Assembly: GCA_964019155.1 (NCBI GenBank)
Contig: OZ025242.1
Span: 81,696,577-81,760,576 of the forward strand
Reading direction: 5' to 3'
Length of the DNA: 64,000 bases
DNA from: Osedax fenrisi
Taxonomy: Eukaryota > Annelida > Polychaeta > Sabellida > Siboglinidae
Numbering within the stretch: the stretch's first letter is position 1; each line of letters starts with the position of its first letter. Made by a program: the position numbers and the translations under genes. Shown piece by piece: positions 21,864-35,015 of this stretch. Under the pieces are notes generated by a model. The model made no database searches. It had not been told where the DNA came from and worked only from the letters and a program-made list of their open reading frames with translations.

Positions 21864-22223
21864 TATAAGTATAAATAGGTATATGATTCGTTATAAATGA
21901 ACCAAAATTAAAATATGATATCCTAAAAATATATAAATCTTTGATTATATTATCGAAATTGATAATTTTATAATCGATGTAATATATATATTATATAATA
22001 GTTTTAAAAATGTAGAAAATGTTATAGTATATTATCTATATATATTTATAAAATACAAATTTATTTTTAGTATAAATACTTTTTTATAATTTATGAAAGG
22101 TAATGTATCATTTAAATATTATAAACTATATATTATAATATTTAATAATTAAAATTATTAATCATTATTTGTTAATAAATGTAACCATTAATATTTTATA
22201 TAATGATTTGATAATCACAAAAA

Positions 22224-22331
22224 TCAAACCTTCTCCCTAGTTATGGAATGTGTTGTCATGTGTCTGTTTAGTTTATCAATGTTTGAAAATCTTTTTCTGT
22301 ATTCCACGCAAATATCATATTCGTAAGGCAT
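22224..22331 (-). pseudogene. C2H2 zinc-finger exon relic, unit 1
   Basis: A minus-strand frame of 35 codons from ATG (22329-22331), directly after an acceptor-like ATTCGTAG, to TGA (22224-22226). It shows C2H2 zinc-finger spacing: C8, Y11 where the second Cys should be, the finger core RKRFSNIDKLNR, H24, H28 and a linker ending REK. C-x2-C-x12-H-x3-H is the family signature; the sister copies keep the second Cys (CVKC, CVEC), so Y11 is a local loss. The stop falls just where a second finger begins in units 2 and 3 (FGCSYC). A degenerate member of a DNA-binding finger family is likely. It cannot bind zinc in this form. Confidence 0.5.
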
Positions 22332-24208
22332 CTACGAATAGTAGTATTGCTATTATAGAATATATGTAATTATTAAGAAATGCTATAGCAATATTGGTAT
22401 TATAAGAAAGATTTATTATTCAAAATTAGATAACACAAAGCCTTATTCCTCTTAAAGATGCTCAACTATTAATGTTACATAGAATATAATTATTGAATAT
22501 ATTTATGAATGTACATAATTACACATACACAACTCTGTAAATATCTTTTATAGCTCATGATTAATTAACGATTGCCAGCTAAATGACAAACTATTTCTTC
22601 GATGTGAGTTTATAGTATACACGTTATATAAAGTATATGGTGAGAGCATGTAATTCGTGTATATATTACATATTGCCACTGTGTTTACAAGTTATATATA
22701 ATTGAGCTATATGTCAGCTATATATAATTCATTGATTTGAATGCGTTACACCCAGGCGTCAATAAAATGCATATTACTTTAAAGATTGGTAGCGTTTCAG
22801 ACTTTAATTAATATATTTCAATATATTACATATCATATATATCATATATATGATTACAATTTAAGAATAATTTTAAAATATAATCATTACATTATTTAAT
22901 TTACTAATATATAATTTAGAGTCTATATTATAGACTATAGAATATATATTATAGAGAATATATAATTTAAATTCAATATACAATATATTATTATATTTTT
23001 AGAATGTATCTATTTTTAGTTAATTTACCAAATATTAATAATTATAAAATTTATTAATTATTAATTTTATTTTATTTACTTATATAATGTCGAAAAAACA
23101 TGAATGCCATTTTCTCTAAACCACTTAATAAAATACGGACTTAACGAAATATTAGCGAAATGCAACCAGAGTTTAAAAGGTAAATCTGTAGTATGTAAAT
23201 TCTATATAAATTAGGGAAAAGAAGAGTACTAATACTGTGCGATAATACTTCAAGAAAGTAAACACAAAATTGTTGTATATTTATTTTTAATTAAAATAAA
23301 AAAAATTAATAAAATGTTTTAATTTTATAATAAATCATTTCATAATTAAGTAATTTAATTAAATTTATACTTAAAAACATTAACTTTAATATTCTTACAA
23401 AAATGTATGTATATTTTCTAATCTATCACCAATATAATTTGGAATATTTAACTAATAGCTTTTATAGTTTTTACTTAAATTCGTGCATGCACTATATATA
23501 AAAAGTGCACGAATTTGGTTTAATTTGTGCAAATTCCAAAATCACGAATTTAGAGAGGCCTAGTCATGACTCATGTGTCAATTTCTAAAAAATAATATAA
23601 AATAATATAAATGCTTTTATAAACATATTAACCCTTATGGTTGAGAAAAATTGAAAATGGAAATATATATTTTAATGTTAATTAATATATGTATATTATA
23701 GAATATATTATTCATTTATGCTTAAAATATAATAATTAAATCGTTTATTGGGTTATGGTATATTTTTAAGTTAAGAATTATAAAAAGGGTCATTTTGATA
23801 AAAGGTTGGGTCTAGAGTCTAGAATATATTAGATCCATAGAATCTTATAAGAAATTCAATACATATATTTAAAGTTTGATCTCGGGTGGCAATCTGAAAT
23901 ACTTATATTGTTTGTTATTATTATTTTATTTATAAATTTAGTACCTGTTTATTCTATTTTATTTAATTACATTATTTAAATAGTATTTATTGTATTACCT
24001 ACTTTTACTATTTCTATATATATTTTAATTAATAAATATTGTTTATAATAACATTACAATATTTATACGTAAATTAAATATAATATAATGTATATAATCC
24101 GTTTAGATGAAAATATGTTGTATTAGTAAACGTGTATAAATCATACATTATGATACGTGAATGTTACGCTATCAAACTAATACCTTTGTCCTATAGAACA
24201 TGAAGCAT
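22332..24208. other. Unit 1 AT-rich spacer
   Basis: No coding-like frame seen. It contains a hairpin at 23477-23516 (AAATTCGTGC and AGTGCACGAATTT arms), also present in unit 2 near 31712-31751. From about 22.9 kb onward it is almost identical to unit 2. Confidence 0.5.
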
Positions 24209-24466
24209 TCAGTATGTCATGTGATGTGTAAGGGCCGTTACCATGACAACCTTGTGTGAGGGGAACTCCTTTCTGAACACAATAGTGATATACTCAATTT
24301 CAGTATAAATCGCGAAAGTCATGTTTACTCGAACGACTTCCAACATCTGCTTTAGACCTTTAGCTATCACTCTCTAGCGATACCTTTGACATGCTACACG
24401 CATTCTCCTGTGTACGACTGCAAAACTACCCTGAATGTGGTAGTCATTTGATGTAATATCTCACTG
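24209..24466 (-). pseudogene. Exon-like segment, unit 1 (second sub-copy)
   Basis: A minus-strand frame of 54 codons plus stop (24373 down to 24209), extended upstream past one TAG at 24374-24376 to about 24466. The texture is protein-like (GLKQMLEVVRVNMTFAIYTE, then YITIVFRKEFPSHKVVMV). The upstream edge, with ACTACCACATTCAGGG and the acceptor-like ATAAAACAGATCC, matches the start of the Cys-rich segment at 8454-8624, so both derive from one ancestral exon start and then diverge completely. A related first-exon-like segment with MKTAALLVI lies at about 24980-25060. Unit 2 repeats it at 32442-32699. Confidence 0.33.
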
Positions 24467-25128
24467 GAGGATCTGTTTTATAGTTACATTCATAATGATA
24501 TAATTAATATAAATTTATATTATGATATATTAATAATTCAGATTGATTACCTTATTTTAAATATGATATTGGGTATATATATCTTAAATGTGCTATAAAT
24601 ATACTTAACTTATTATATAACATCAATTTATAATACCAATATATTTTATTTTACATGAGTATTACAGAGGTTAAATTTCTGAAATTAAACTGCTATCTAA
24701 AAAGTGCATAACATTAAACCTAATTTAAAATTACCTATATATATATTTTTCATATAAATTTCGCCATATTATAGTTTTTATATATATTATAGTTTTTAAA
24801 TATATAATCAAGTGACATTATTCGAAAATATCCATATCCAAAATTTCATTAATCGAATATTTAAATATCAACATTTTTGAAATTTCAACTATTCAAAGAT
24901 TTCGACATCATAAATTTCATTATTCTACGATATCGATATCTTCTATATTCTCAAATTTGCACATAACTAATTGCCACTAACTTGTTGAGGTGTTAAGTTG
25001 TGTATCCTCGATTGATTACTAGCAGGGCAGCAGTTTTCATGCTTTTACCGGCTCATAGCATCAAATAATTAAATATCTTGGTTTATTAGTTGAGGAGACG
25101 ATCGCATCTTCTCTGATGTGAGCAAAAC

Positions 25129-25130
<2 letters not shown>

Positions 25131-25183
<53 letters not shown>
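25131..25183. repeat. (TA)n microsatellite
   Basis: Uninterrupted TA dinucleotides, about 26 copies. The unit 2 counterpart lies at about 33366-33418. Confidence 0.95.
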
Positions 25184-25187
<4 letters not shown>

Positions 25188-25937
25188 TATATATAAACTA
25201 TAATGATATATGTAGTTAATATATAAAGATATTTTAAGTGATTAGAAATGACATTTTATTTTCACACTCTAAAATTTATCCTAGCATTAAAATATCCATT
25301 TATATATTATATATATATATATATGTGTACTTATAAGATGAATGAATATCATACATATAAATTAACATAACACTTTCAATATTAGACAATATAGAAATGG
25401 ATACGACCATGTTTAGACATGATTGTTATAGTTTCTAATCATATGAACGGTGAACAAGTTCTACAGAATAAGAATCACTATATAAGGCTGTGTTTTTGGT
25501 CAACCACAGGTGTTATGCAGTTAGTAGAAACAAAATTCAAGTGTTTAGGTCAACCACATGTTCACAGTTTCAATCATGGTTCAATCATTAGTACTAGTAT
25601 GTATGTATGTATATATGTTTATTTAAATAAAATGTATTACATATATATACATACTTGTACATGTAAATATAATTGAATACATACTTGTATATGTAAATAT
25701 AATAATATAATATATATATATATAAATATATAATAATAATAATAATTATATTAATATAATATATATATATATACATACATTCATACATATATGCATACAT
25801 ACTTACATACACACATACATACATACATACAAATACGCATACATAAATACATACATACACGCTCGAGATACATAACTTGAATTTAATTTTTGATAAATAA
25901 ATGTAGCAAACCTTACCTAAATATAGCAATAACTTGA
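25184..25937. other. Unit 1 end, simple repeats
   Basis: (TA)n, TACA and ATAC tetranucleotide tracts. Frames of 85 (plus) and 111 codons (minus) exist and recur unchanged in unit 2, but the minus one is microsatellite translation and the plus one has no supporting signal. Confidence 0.5.
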
Positions 25938-26062
25938 TTATTGATATTTATATAATTACAAATTACCTATATTTTCTATAGCATATACTTTAAATAACCA
26001 ATGAGAATTTCTATGGCCTTAAGTCGATGAACAACATATATTTTCTGCAGGGAACAGTTTAG

Positions 26063-26203
26063 TCATAAGATATTCCGGCAGTGATCACTGTAACATAGGT
26101 CCATTCCGTTCTTACACATAGTCAATAGTGATTCATCAGCAAGCAACTTCTGCCTGTGAGTCATACGCCTAATATGACTGCAACACTCCCCTGAATGTGG
26201 TAG
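26063..26203 (-). pseudogene. Cys-rich exon-like segment, unit 2
   Basis: Counterpart of 8454-8594 with the same 47-codon frame and the same TGA. It differs by a few missense changes and no indel, and all Cys positions seen in unit 1 are kept. Confidence 0.33.
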
Positions 26204-26536
26204 TCATTTGTTGTAGGATATCACAGGAGGACCTGTATTATAGTTACGACATTAATAATGCTATTATTATAAGTATATCTATCTATAAGTTTATTGGGTT
26301 ATGAGTAAATAATATACTGTTATAATGTTAAAATAAATATCAATTTATATTATGATATATTAATAATTCAGATTGATTACCTTATTTTAAATATGATATT
26401 GGGTATATACATCTTAAATGGGCTATAGATATACTTAACACATATACTTAATATGAAACATAGGGGTCTACAAGGAAGGTATAAAATATTTTAGAATTGA
26501 TCATATATTGTTATTGTTATTTTTATTTTGTGGATT

Positions 26537-26786
26537 CCTTTCATCCCATCCAGGAATTAGATGAAGTTTTCACTTATATCCATATATGGCTCTAATGTCC
26601 CTTCGAAGTCACTCTCATGTTAAGGCATCTATGGTTTTAAAAATAGCCGATCATTTATTTATACACAATTATATAAGATCACATCTAAATATTATGTTAA
26701 GACCTATTTATATGGTCCGGAATAGGCTCGAACTTGCATCCTACTGATTTTGTGTCTGATTCCTTAGCCAACTGAGCCACACAGGC
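26537..26786 (-). mobile_element. tRNA-derived SINE, copy A of unit 2
   Basis: Best-preserved head of the family (26714-26785 on the minus strand): A box TGGCTCAGTTGGCTAAGG and B box AGTTCGAGCC. The body ends near TTCCTGGATGGGATGAAAGG. Confidence 0.7.
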
Positions 26787-27154
26787 AATTTTGTATATAC
26801 AATTTAACTATATAAATATTATATATACAGCATTTGTATTTACAAGGTTGATATCTTCTTTTATAAATAAAATAAAAGTTTATATTAAAAAATGTATTTA
26901 ATAAAAGAGTAAAAATAAGCTATTTTTTGGTGAATTACAATAACGGCTGATATATACTTTAATTATTTGACCTGTTATTCAAAACTCCAATATATAATTA
27001 GACAAAATGTAAAACTACGTTATTCAATATTAAGATGTAATAAATATTCTTTAATTATTTAAATAATATAGATAATATTACTTCTGAGAATATTAATTTT
27101 ATATATTATGGAAGTGTTTATATAAATAAATATAATCTAATATATATTTATTAA

Positions 27155-27202
<48 letters not shown>

Positions 27203-27206
27203 TATA

Positions 27207-27450
27207 TAGTGGTAGTGGATGTAGCAGAAGAAGTTGTGGTGATAGTGATAGATAGAGTAACATTTGTAGTGGTAGTGGTGGAGGTAGTAACAGTTATAGT
27301 GGTATTAGTGGTGGTAGTAACAGTTGCAGTGATAGTGGTGGAGGTAGTAACATTTGTAGTGGTAGTGGTGGAGGTAGTAACAGTGGTAGTGGTGGAGGTA
27401 GTATCAGTTGTAGTGGTAGTGGTGGAGGTAGTAACAGTTGCAGTGGTAGT
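27207..27450 (+). repeat. GTAGTGGTGGAGG minisatellite, short allele, unit 2
   Basis: About 244 bp of the same 24/30 bp monomers as the giant array, flanked by the same unique sequence. The monomers here are more diverged from one another than those of unit 1. Confidence 0.9.
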
Positions 27451-28211
27451 ATTAGATATATTTATGTATTTAAAATAAGGTTTATTACCTATGGAAACTA
27501 CAATTGAATTGGATCTCAACTTAAATAAATGTAATTGAATTAATTAAGTAAATACATGAACATTTGTGTAAAATAATTAGTGAAATATATTCAAAATAAG
27601 TTAAATTTACGAATTATATACATTTATAATATCAATATACTATATTATATTAGAGGTTAAATTTCCGATAGTAAATTTGTAACTCAATATTGCATACCTA
27701 TTAAATATAATTTCTTAACTTATAAAAAACTTAATTATTCAAATTACATTATGTACATATTTTTCCAATAAACTCCCACATATTATAGTTTTTATTTTAA
27801 AATATCTCTCTAAAAGGTCTGCCTACAAATATAATGATTTATTGTAATCCAGATTGTACTAGGTAAGAATGTAAGGCGTATGTAGCCTATGTATTGCCAC
27901 TACCTTGTTGAGGTTCCATGTTGTGTAGCTCTCCTATGATTACTAGCAGGGCAGCAGTTTTCATGCTTTAACTGGCTCATAGCACAAAACAAATAAATGT
28001 TTTGGTTTATTCGTTGATCGCATCTTCTCTGATGTGAGCAAAACATTTATATATATATTTAGTTATATATTTATACTATAATGTTGTATATAAGTAATAT
28101 ATTTCATACATTTTATATAATTAATATCTGCAACATCAGCTAGCATGTCACTTACACCCCTAACGGGTAAAGGGGTTCACTTAGTAAGTAGACATATGAT
28201 ACCATTACTAC

Positions 28212-28437
28212 TACTATCATCCAGGAAATTAGATGACGTTTTCACTTATACATAAAGGTCATCTAATGTTCCTTCGAAGCTACTCTCGTATTAATGCATC
28301 AAGGTTTTTTGAGCAGATCATTTTTTATAGAACATTATATAAGATCAACACTAAATATTATTTTAAGACCTAATTTATGGGTCTGAATGAAGTTTGAACA
28401 GATTTTCTAATGCCTACTACTATGATGCCTTAGCCTC
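28212..28437 (-). mobile_element. SINE, copy B of unit 2
   Basis: Counterpart of 19931-20152 with a few substitutions. Confidence 0.5.
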
Positions 28438-28939
28438 TATATATATTTATTAAATACATATTATATATATATACATGGATTATAATAATTAAATAATATT
28501 ATTCACATTATAGAGTGTATTATAATAGGTAGGATATCTACTGCAAACTACATCACCTTAATTGTGGTGTGTCTAACTTTGTTCCATTTTAGTGCCGTCA
28601 TTTTCAATTCTAAATCATACTTAGAAATCTTGTAGGTAGGGTCAGCAGGTTCCTTGAGCAGAGCGTACATTACTTTTTATATGAGAAATCCATATATGAT
28701 CATGCTATCTATATGTGGGTAATAGTATGTTTGTATATGTATATGTATATGTATATGTAGTGGTAGTGGTAGTATGAGTATATATCTATATAATTATTAA
28801 ATATATTACGTTATATTTCTATTACTAACAAATATATTTTATATATATATATATATATATCAGTAAATATTTAGGGGATTACTATTTGCATCAATGTCTA
28901 TACACATCAGTCATTACTTCATGTAGACATCTGCGAGTT

Positions 28940-29204
28940 TTATTTCATTGTTTTTCTTAAAATCGTTAGAATCATTTCATCATGATTCATAAATACCGAG
29001 TTGTTAGCCAATGAACAGACGGAAGCTAATGTCTCCTCGTATGTATACGTTGCGAGACCTTCATTAAGGTATTATAACTCCAGCCAATAAACCTTTACAT
29101 CTTTAGTTAAAAGTTCCGTTTCATCAGTCAGTATCCAGTATGAACCCGTTCCATTCCATCTCCCCAATATTGATGTTGTTACACTGGTGGCATCCGATGG
29201 GTTC
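28940..29204 (-). pseudogene. 88-codon exon-like segment, unit 2
   Basis: Counterpart of 20667-20930, 265 bp rather than 264. The extra base (TTCATACTGG for TTCGACTGG) shifts the frame after the NGF codons, and the ancestral TAA is also present. The acceptor-like ACACATAG is retained. Confidence 0.4.
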
Positions 29205-30100
29205 CTATGTGTGAATAACAGTACAGAGGTGGTGCGCTAAGTAAGGGAAAGGGTGGTGATGATGGCATGTTTAATAGAGAATAGCATTAATATAGGAATA
29301 TGTTAGAGAGAATATGTTATGGATATGCTCACTTTATTTTATTAATCGAGGAAATTTAATTAATATGGGAGAGTTGAGATAATATATCTTTGAATTATAT
29401 ACTCATATATATATATATATATAATAATAAGCTTGTAATGAATAAGTTTAGCTTATAGCTATAAAGAGCTATAATAATATAGTGATGGATGTATTACACA
29501 CTCTTATGCACATGTATTAACATGTATCAGATCCATACTCTCAGAGGTGGTAGAGAGAATTACTAACCTGAATAGTTTGGTATCATGATGAAAGATCTTA
29601 GAATGAATCATGATCGCCTAATTTGTTAGCAAGTACAGTTTACATTAGCAGGCATATTCATCATTTATAATATATATATATTAGTATAAATAGGTATATG
29701 ATTAGTTATAAATGAACCAAAATTAAAATTAGATATTCTAAAAATATATAATTCTTTGATTATATTATCGAAATTGATAATTTTATAATCGATGTAATAT
29801 ATATATATATTATATAATAATTTGTGGTTTATGATAAATATATTAAATTAATCATATTATATTCATAGATACAAATATAAATTATATTTTCTCGGATATC
29901 TAAAAATACATAAAAATGTAGCAAATTATATAGTGTATATTATCTATATATATTTACAAAATACAAATTTGTTTCTAGTATAAATTCTTTTTTATAATTT
30001 ATGAAAAATAATGTATCATTTAAATATTATAAACTATATATTATAATATTTAATAATTAAAATTATTAATCATTATTTTTTAATAATTGTAACTATTAAT

Positions 30101-30378
30101 TGTTATAAAGTTATGTATAATAAACAAAGTGTCAAGGCTTAGGTATATTTATTAGTAGATGTGCAATGCTTTGTGCAGCGGTCTTTTGTATACACATGGC
30201 GTGTGCGTAGAATAGAACGTGGCGTGGGTAGCGCGCTCACTGTATATGGTGACATTTCTATGGCACGTAGGCCGTCGCTCGTATGCCATATAAGGCAAGA
30301 TATGCTAGGCAAGAAATGCGTAAGTGCGACACACGCCGTATGTTGCCGAACGACGTGTAAAACGAAAACAATATAACA
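30101..30378. mobile_element. Solo LTR, 278 bp, with 5 bp target duplication
   Basis: The insert starts TGTTATA and ends TATAACA, a 7 bp inverted terminal match with canonical TG...CA ends, and is flanked by TTAAT at 30096-30100 and 30379-30383. It is far richer in CpG than its surroundings. Units 1 (about 22185) and 3 (about 38370) have the uninterrupted site with a single TTAAT-containing stretch, proving insertion. It fits a solo LTR of a Ty3/Gypsy-, Copia- or BEL-type retrotransposon. No internal region, primer-binding site or polypurine tract is present. The orientation is not clear. Confidence 0.85.
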
Positions 30379-30419
30379 TTAATATTTGATATAATGATTT
30401 GATAAGCAGCGATGTACTA

Positions 30420-30564
30420 ACCGCACAACAATAGGAACAATCGAATTTCTCCCTAGATACGAAATGTATTGTCATGTGTCGGTTTGAGGTTTGTAGTTTA
30501 GGTGTGTATCGATGTTTGGAAATATTTTTCTGCATTCCACGCAAATATGATATTCATAAGGCAT
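30420..30564 (-). pseudogene. C2H2 zinc-finger exon relic, unit 2
   Basis: From ATG (30562-30564) the frame gives YHICVECRKIFPNID with both zinc Cys. A 16 bp insertion relative to unit 1 then shifts the frame; in the next frame the finger continues as NRHMTIH and a linker leads to the start of a second finger (CSYC). The frameshift makes it dead. Confidence 0.5.
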
Positions 30565-32441
30565 CTACGAATAGTATTATTGCTATTATAGAATATATTT
30601 AATTATTAAGAAATGCAAAAGAAAAATATTGGTATTATAAGAAAGATTTATTATTCAAAATTAGATAACACAATGCCTTATTCCTCCTAAAGATGCTCAA
30701 CTATTAATGTTACATAGAATATACTTATTGAATATATTTATGAATGTACATAATTACACATACACAACTCTGTAAATATCTTTTATAGCTCATGATTAAT
30801 TAACGATTGCCAGCTAAATGACAAACTATTTCTTCGATGTGAGTTTATAGTATACACGTTATATAAAGTATATGGTGAGCGCATGTAATTCGTGTATATA
30901 TTACATATTGCCATTGTGTTTACAAGTTATATAACTGAGCTATATGTCAGTTATATATAATTCATTGATTGTAATGCTTGACACCCAGATGTCAATAAAA
31001 TGCATATTACTTTAAAGATTGGTAGCGTTTCAGACTTTAATTAATATATTTCAATATATTACATATCATATATATCATATATATGATTAAAATTTAAGAA
31101 TAATTTTAAAATATAATCATTACATTATTTAATTTACTAATATATAATTTAGAGTCTATATTATAGACTATAGAATATATATTATAGAGAATATATAATT
31201 TAAATTCAATATACAATATATTATTATATTTTTAGAATGTATCTATTTTTAGTTAATTTACCAAATATTAATAATTATAAAATTTATTAATTATTAATTT
31301 TATTTTATTTACTTATATAATGTCGAAAAAACATGCATGCCATTTTCTCTAAACCACTTAATAAAATACGGACTTAACGAAATATTAGCGAAATGCAACC
31401 AGAGTTTAAAAGTTAAATCTGTAGTATGTAAATTCTATATAAATTAGGGAAAAGAAGAGTACTAATACTGTGCGATAATACTTCAAGAAAGTAAACACAA
31501 AATTGTTGTATATTCATTTTTAATTAAAATAAAAAAAATTAATAAAATGTTTTAATTTTATAATAAATCATTTCATAATTAAGTAATTTAATTAAATTTA
31601 TACTTAAAAACATTAACTTTAATATTCTTACAAAAATGTATGTATATTTTCTAATCTATCACCAATATAATTTGGAATATTTAACTAATAGCTTTTATAG
31701 TTTTTACTTAAATTCGTGCATGCACTATATATAAAAAGTGCACGAATTTGGTTTAATTTGTGCAAATTCCAAAATCACGAATTTAGAGAGGCCTAGTCAT
31801 GACTCATGTGTCAATTTCTAAAAAATAATATAAAATAATATAAATGCTTTTATAAACATATTAACCCTTATGGTTGAGAAAAATTGAAAATGGAAATATA
31901 TATTTTAATGTTAATTAATATATGTATATTATAGAATATATTATTCATTTATGCTTAAAATATAATAATTAAATCGTTTATTGGGTTATGGTATATTTTT
32001 AAGTTAAGAATTATAAAAAGGGTCATTTTGATAAAAGGTTGGGTCTAGAGTCTAGAATATATTAGATCCATAGAATCTTATAAGAAATTCAATACATATA
32101 TTTAAAGTTTGATCTCGGGTGGCAATCTGAAATACTTATATTGTTTGTTATTATTATTTTATTTATAAATTTAGTACCTGTTTATTCTATTTTATTTAAT
32201 TACATTATTTAAATAGTATTTATTGTATTACCTACTTTTACTATTTCTATATATATTTTAATTAATAAATATTGTTTATAATAACATTACAATATTTATA
32301 CGTAAATTAAATATAATATAATGTATATAATCCGTTTAGATGAAAATATGTTGTATTAGTAAACGTGTATAAATCATACATTATGATACGTGAATGTTAC
32401 GCTATCAAACTAATACCTTTATCCTATAGAGCATGAAGCAT
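30565..32441. other. Unit 2 AT-rich spacer
   Basis: No coding-like frame seen. Almost identical to unit 1 from about 31.1 kb. Confidence 0.5.
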
Positions 32442-32699
32442 TCAGTATGTCACGTGATGTGTAAGGGCCGTTACCATGACAACCTTGTGTGAGGGGAACT
32501 CCTTTCTGAACACAATAGTGATATACTCAATTTCAGTATAAATCGCGAAAGTCATGTTTACTCGAACGACTTCCAACATCTGCTTTAGACCTTTAGCTAT
32601 CACTCTCTAGCGATACCTTTGACATGCTACACGCATTCTCCTGTGTACGACTGCAAAACTACCCTGAATGTGGTAGTCATTTGATGTAATATCTCACTG
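32442..32699 (-). pseudogene. Exon-like segment, unit 2 (second sub-copy)
   Basis: Counterpart of 24209-24466 with only a few base changes (THHVTY for THHMTY at the end). It has the same stops. Confidence 0.33.
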
Positions 32700-33361
32700 G
32701 AGGATCTGTTTTATAGTTACATTCATAATGATATAATTAATATAAATTTATATTATGATATATTAATAATTCAGATTGATTACCTTATTTTAAATATGAT
32801 ATTGGGTATATATATCTTAAATGTGCTATAAATATACTTAACTTATTATATAACATCAATTTATAATACCAATATATTTTATTTTACATGAGTATTACAG
32901 AGGTTAAATTTCTGAAATTAAACTGCTATCTAAAAAGTGCATAACATTAAACCTAATTTAAAATTACCTATATATATATTTTTCATATAAATTTCGCCAT
33001 ATTATAGTTTTTATATATATTATAGTTTTTAAATATATAATCAAGTGACATTATTCGAAAATATCCATATCCAAAATTTCATTAATCGAATATTTAAATA
33101 TCAACATTTTTGAAATTTCAACTATTCAAAGATTTCGACATCATAAATTTCATTATTCTACGATATCGATATCTTCTATATTCTCAAATTTGCACATAAC
33201 TAATTGCCACTAACTTGTTGAGGTGTTAAGTTGTGTATCCTCGATTGATTACTAGCAGGGCAGCAGTTTTCATGCTTTTACCGGCTCATAGCATCAAATA
33301 ATTAAATATCTTGGTTTATTAGTTGAGGAGACGATCGCATCTTCTCTGATGTGAGCAAAAC

Positions 33362-33422
<61 letters not shown>

Positions 33423-34297
33423 TATATATAAACTATAATGATATATGTAGTTAATATATAAAGATATTTTAAGTGATTAGAAATGACATTTTATTTTCAC
33501 ACTCTAAAATTTATCCTAGCATTAAAATATCCATTTATATATTATATATATATATATATGTGTACTTATAAGATGAATGAATATCATACATATAAATTAA
33601 CATAACACTTTCAATATTAGACAATATAGAAATGGATACGACCATGTTTAGACATGATTGTTATAGTTTCTAATCATATGAACGGTGAACAAGTTCTACA
33701 GAATAAGAATCACTATATAAGGCTGTGTTTTTGGTCAACCACAGGTGTTATGCAGTTAGTAGAAACAAAATTCAAGTGTTTAGGTCAACCACATGTTCAC
33801 AGTTTCAATCATGGTTCAATCATTAGTACTAGTATGTATGTATGTATATATGTTTATTTAAATAAAATGTATTACATATATATACATACTTGTACATGTA
33901 AATATAATTGAATACATACTTGTATATGTAAATATAATAATATAATATATATATATATAAATATATAATAATAATAATAATTATATTAATATAATATATA
34001 TATATATACATACATTCATACATATATGCATACATACTTACATACACACATACATACATACATACAAATACGCATACATAAATACATACATACACGCTCG
34101 AGATACATAACTTGAATTTAATTTTTGATAAATAAATGTAGCAAACCTTACCTAAATATAGCAATAACTTGATTATTGATATTTATATAATTACAAATTA
34201 CCTATATTTTCTATAGCATATACTTTAAATAACCAATGAGAATTTCTATGGCCTTAAGTCGATGAACAACATATATTTTCTGCAGGGAACAGTTTAG

Positions 34298-34438
34298 TCA
34301 TAAGATATTCCGGCAGTGATCACTGTAACATAGGTCCATTCCGTTCTTACACATAGTCAATAGTGATTCATCAGCAAGCAACTTCTGCCTGTGAGTCATA
34401 CGCCTAATATGACTGCAACACTCCCCTGAATGTGGTAG
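34298..34438 (-). pseudogene. Cys-rich exon-like segment, unit 3
   Basis: Matches the unit 2 copy at 26063-26203, with the same frame and stop. Confidence 0.33.
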
Positions 34439-34765
34439 TCATTTGTTGTAGGATATCACAGGAGGACCTGTATTATAGTTACGACATTAATAATGCTATT
34501 ATTATAAGTATATCTATCTATAAGTTTATTGGGTTATGAGTAAATAATATACTGTTATAATGTTAAAATAAATATCAATTTATATTATGATATATTAATA
34601 ATTCAGATTGATTACCTTATTTTAAATATGATATTGGGTATATACATCTTAAATGGGCTATAGATATACTTAACACATATACTTAATATGAAACATAGGG
34701 GTCTACAAGGAAGGTATAAAATATTTTAGAATTGATCATATATTGTTATTTTTATTTTGTGGATT

Positions 34766-35015
34766 CCTTTCATCCCATCCAGGAATTAGATGAAGTTTTC
34801 ACTTATATCCATATATGGCTCTAATGTCCCTTCGAAGTCACTCTCATGTTAAGGCATCTATGGTTTTAAAAATAGCCGATCATTTATTTATACACAATTA
34901 TATAAGATCACATCTAAATATTATGTTAAGACCTATTTATATGGTCCGGAATAGGCTCGAACTTGCATCCTACTGATTTTGTGTCTGATTCCTTAGCCAA
35001 CTGAGCCACACAGGC
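34766..35015 (-). mobile_element. tRNA-derived SINE, copy A of unit 3
   Basis: Head at 34943-35014. Essentially the unit 2 copy. Confidence 0.68.

Larger units (their letters stand above)
8323..25937. repeat. Tandem array unit 1 (expanded)
   Basis: First of three head-to-tail units. Homology to unit 2 starts near ATTGATATTGATATAATTAC (8323) and runs to the next unit start at about 25938. It is 17.6 kb long, mainly because its minisatellite spans 9.6 kb; it also carries a 447 bp pogo-like insertion. Its right part (22.9-25.9 kb) is nearly identical to 31.1-34.2 kb in unit 2, while its middle part (19.2-22.2 kb) is visibly more diverged. Confidence 0.85.
25938..34172. repeat. Tandem array unit 2 (8.2 kb)
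   Basis: The complete unit, 8,235 bp to the equivalent start of unit 3. Its left part is nearly identical to unit 3 and its right part nearly identical to unit 1, which places the most recent duplication boundary inside the unit (about 30.4-30.6 kb). It carries a solo LTR absent from both sisters. Confidence 0.85.

Noticed and set aside
25594..25929. 111-codon Tyr/Ile/Val minus frame, identical at 33829-34164
   Set aside because: Translation of TA, TACA and ATAC microsatellites.
27202..27519. 105-codon Thr-rich minus frame and its unit 3 equivalent
   Set aside because: Begins at a non-ATG codon and is minisatellite translation.
30161..30376. 71-codon plus-strand frame
   Set aside because: It lies wholly inside the solo LTR and has no retroelement protein motif.
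30305..30544. 79-codon minus-strand frame
   Set aside because: The frame as a whole is a fusion of LTR sequence with the shifted zinc-finger relic; only the finger part is meaningful and it is listed.
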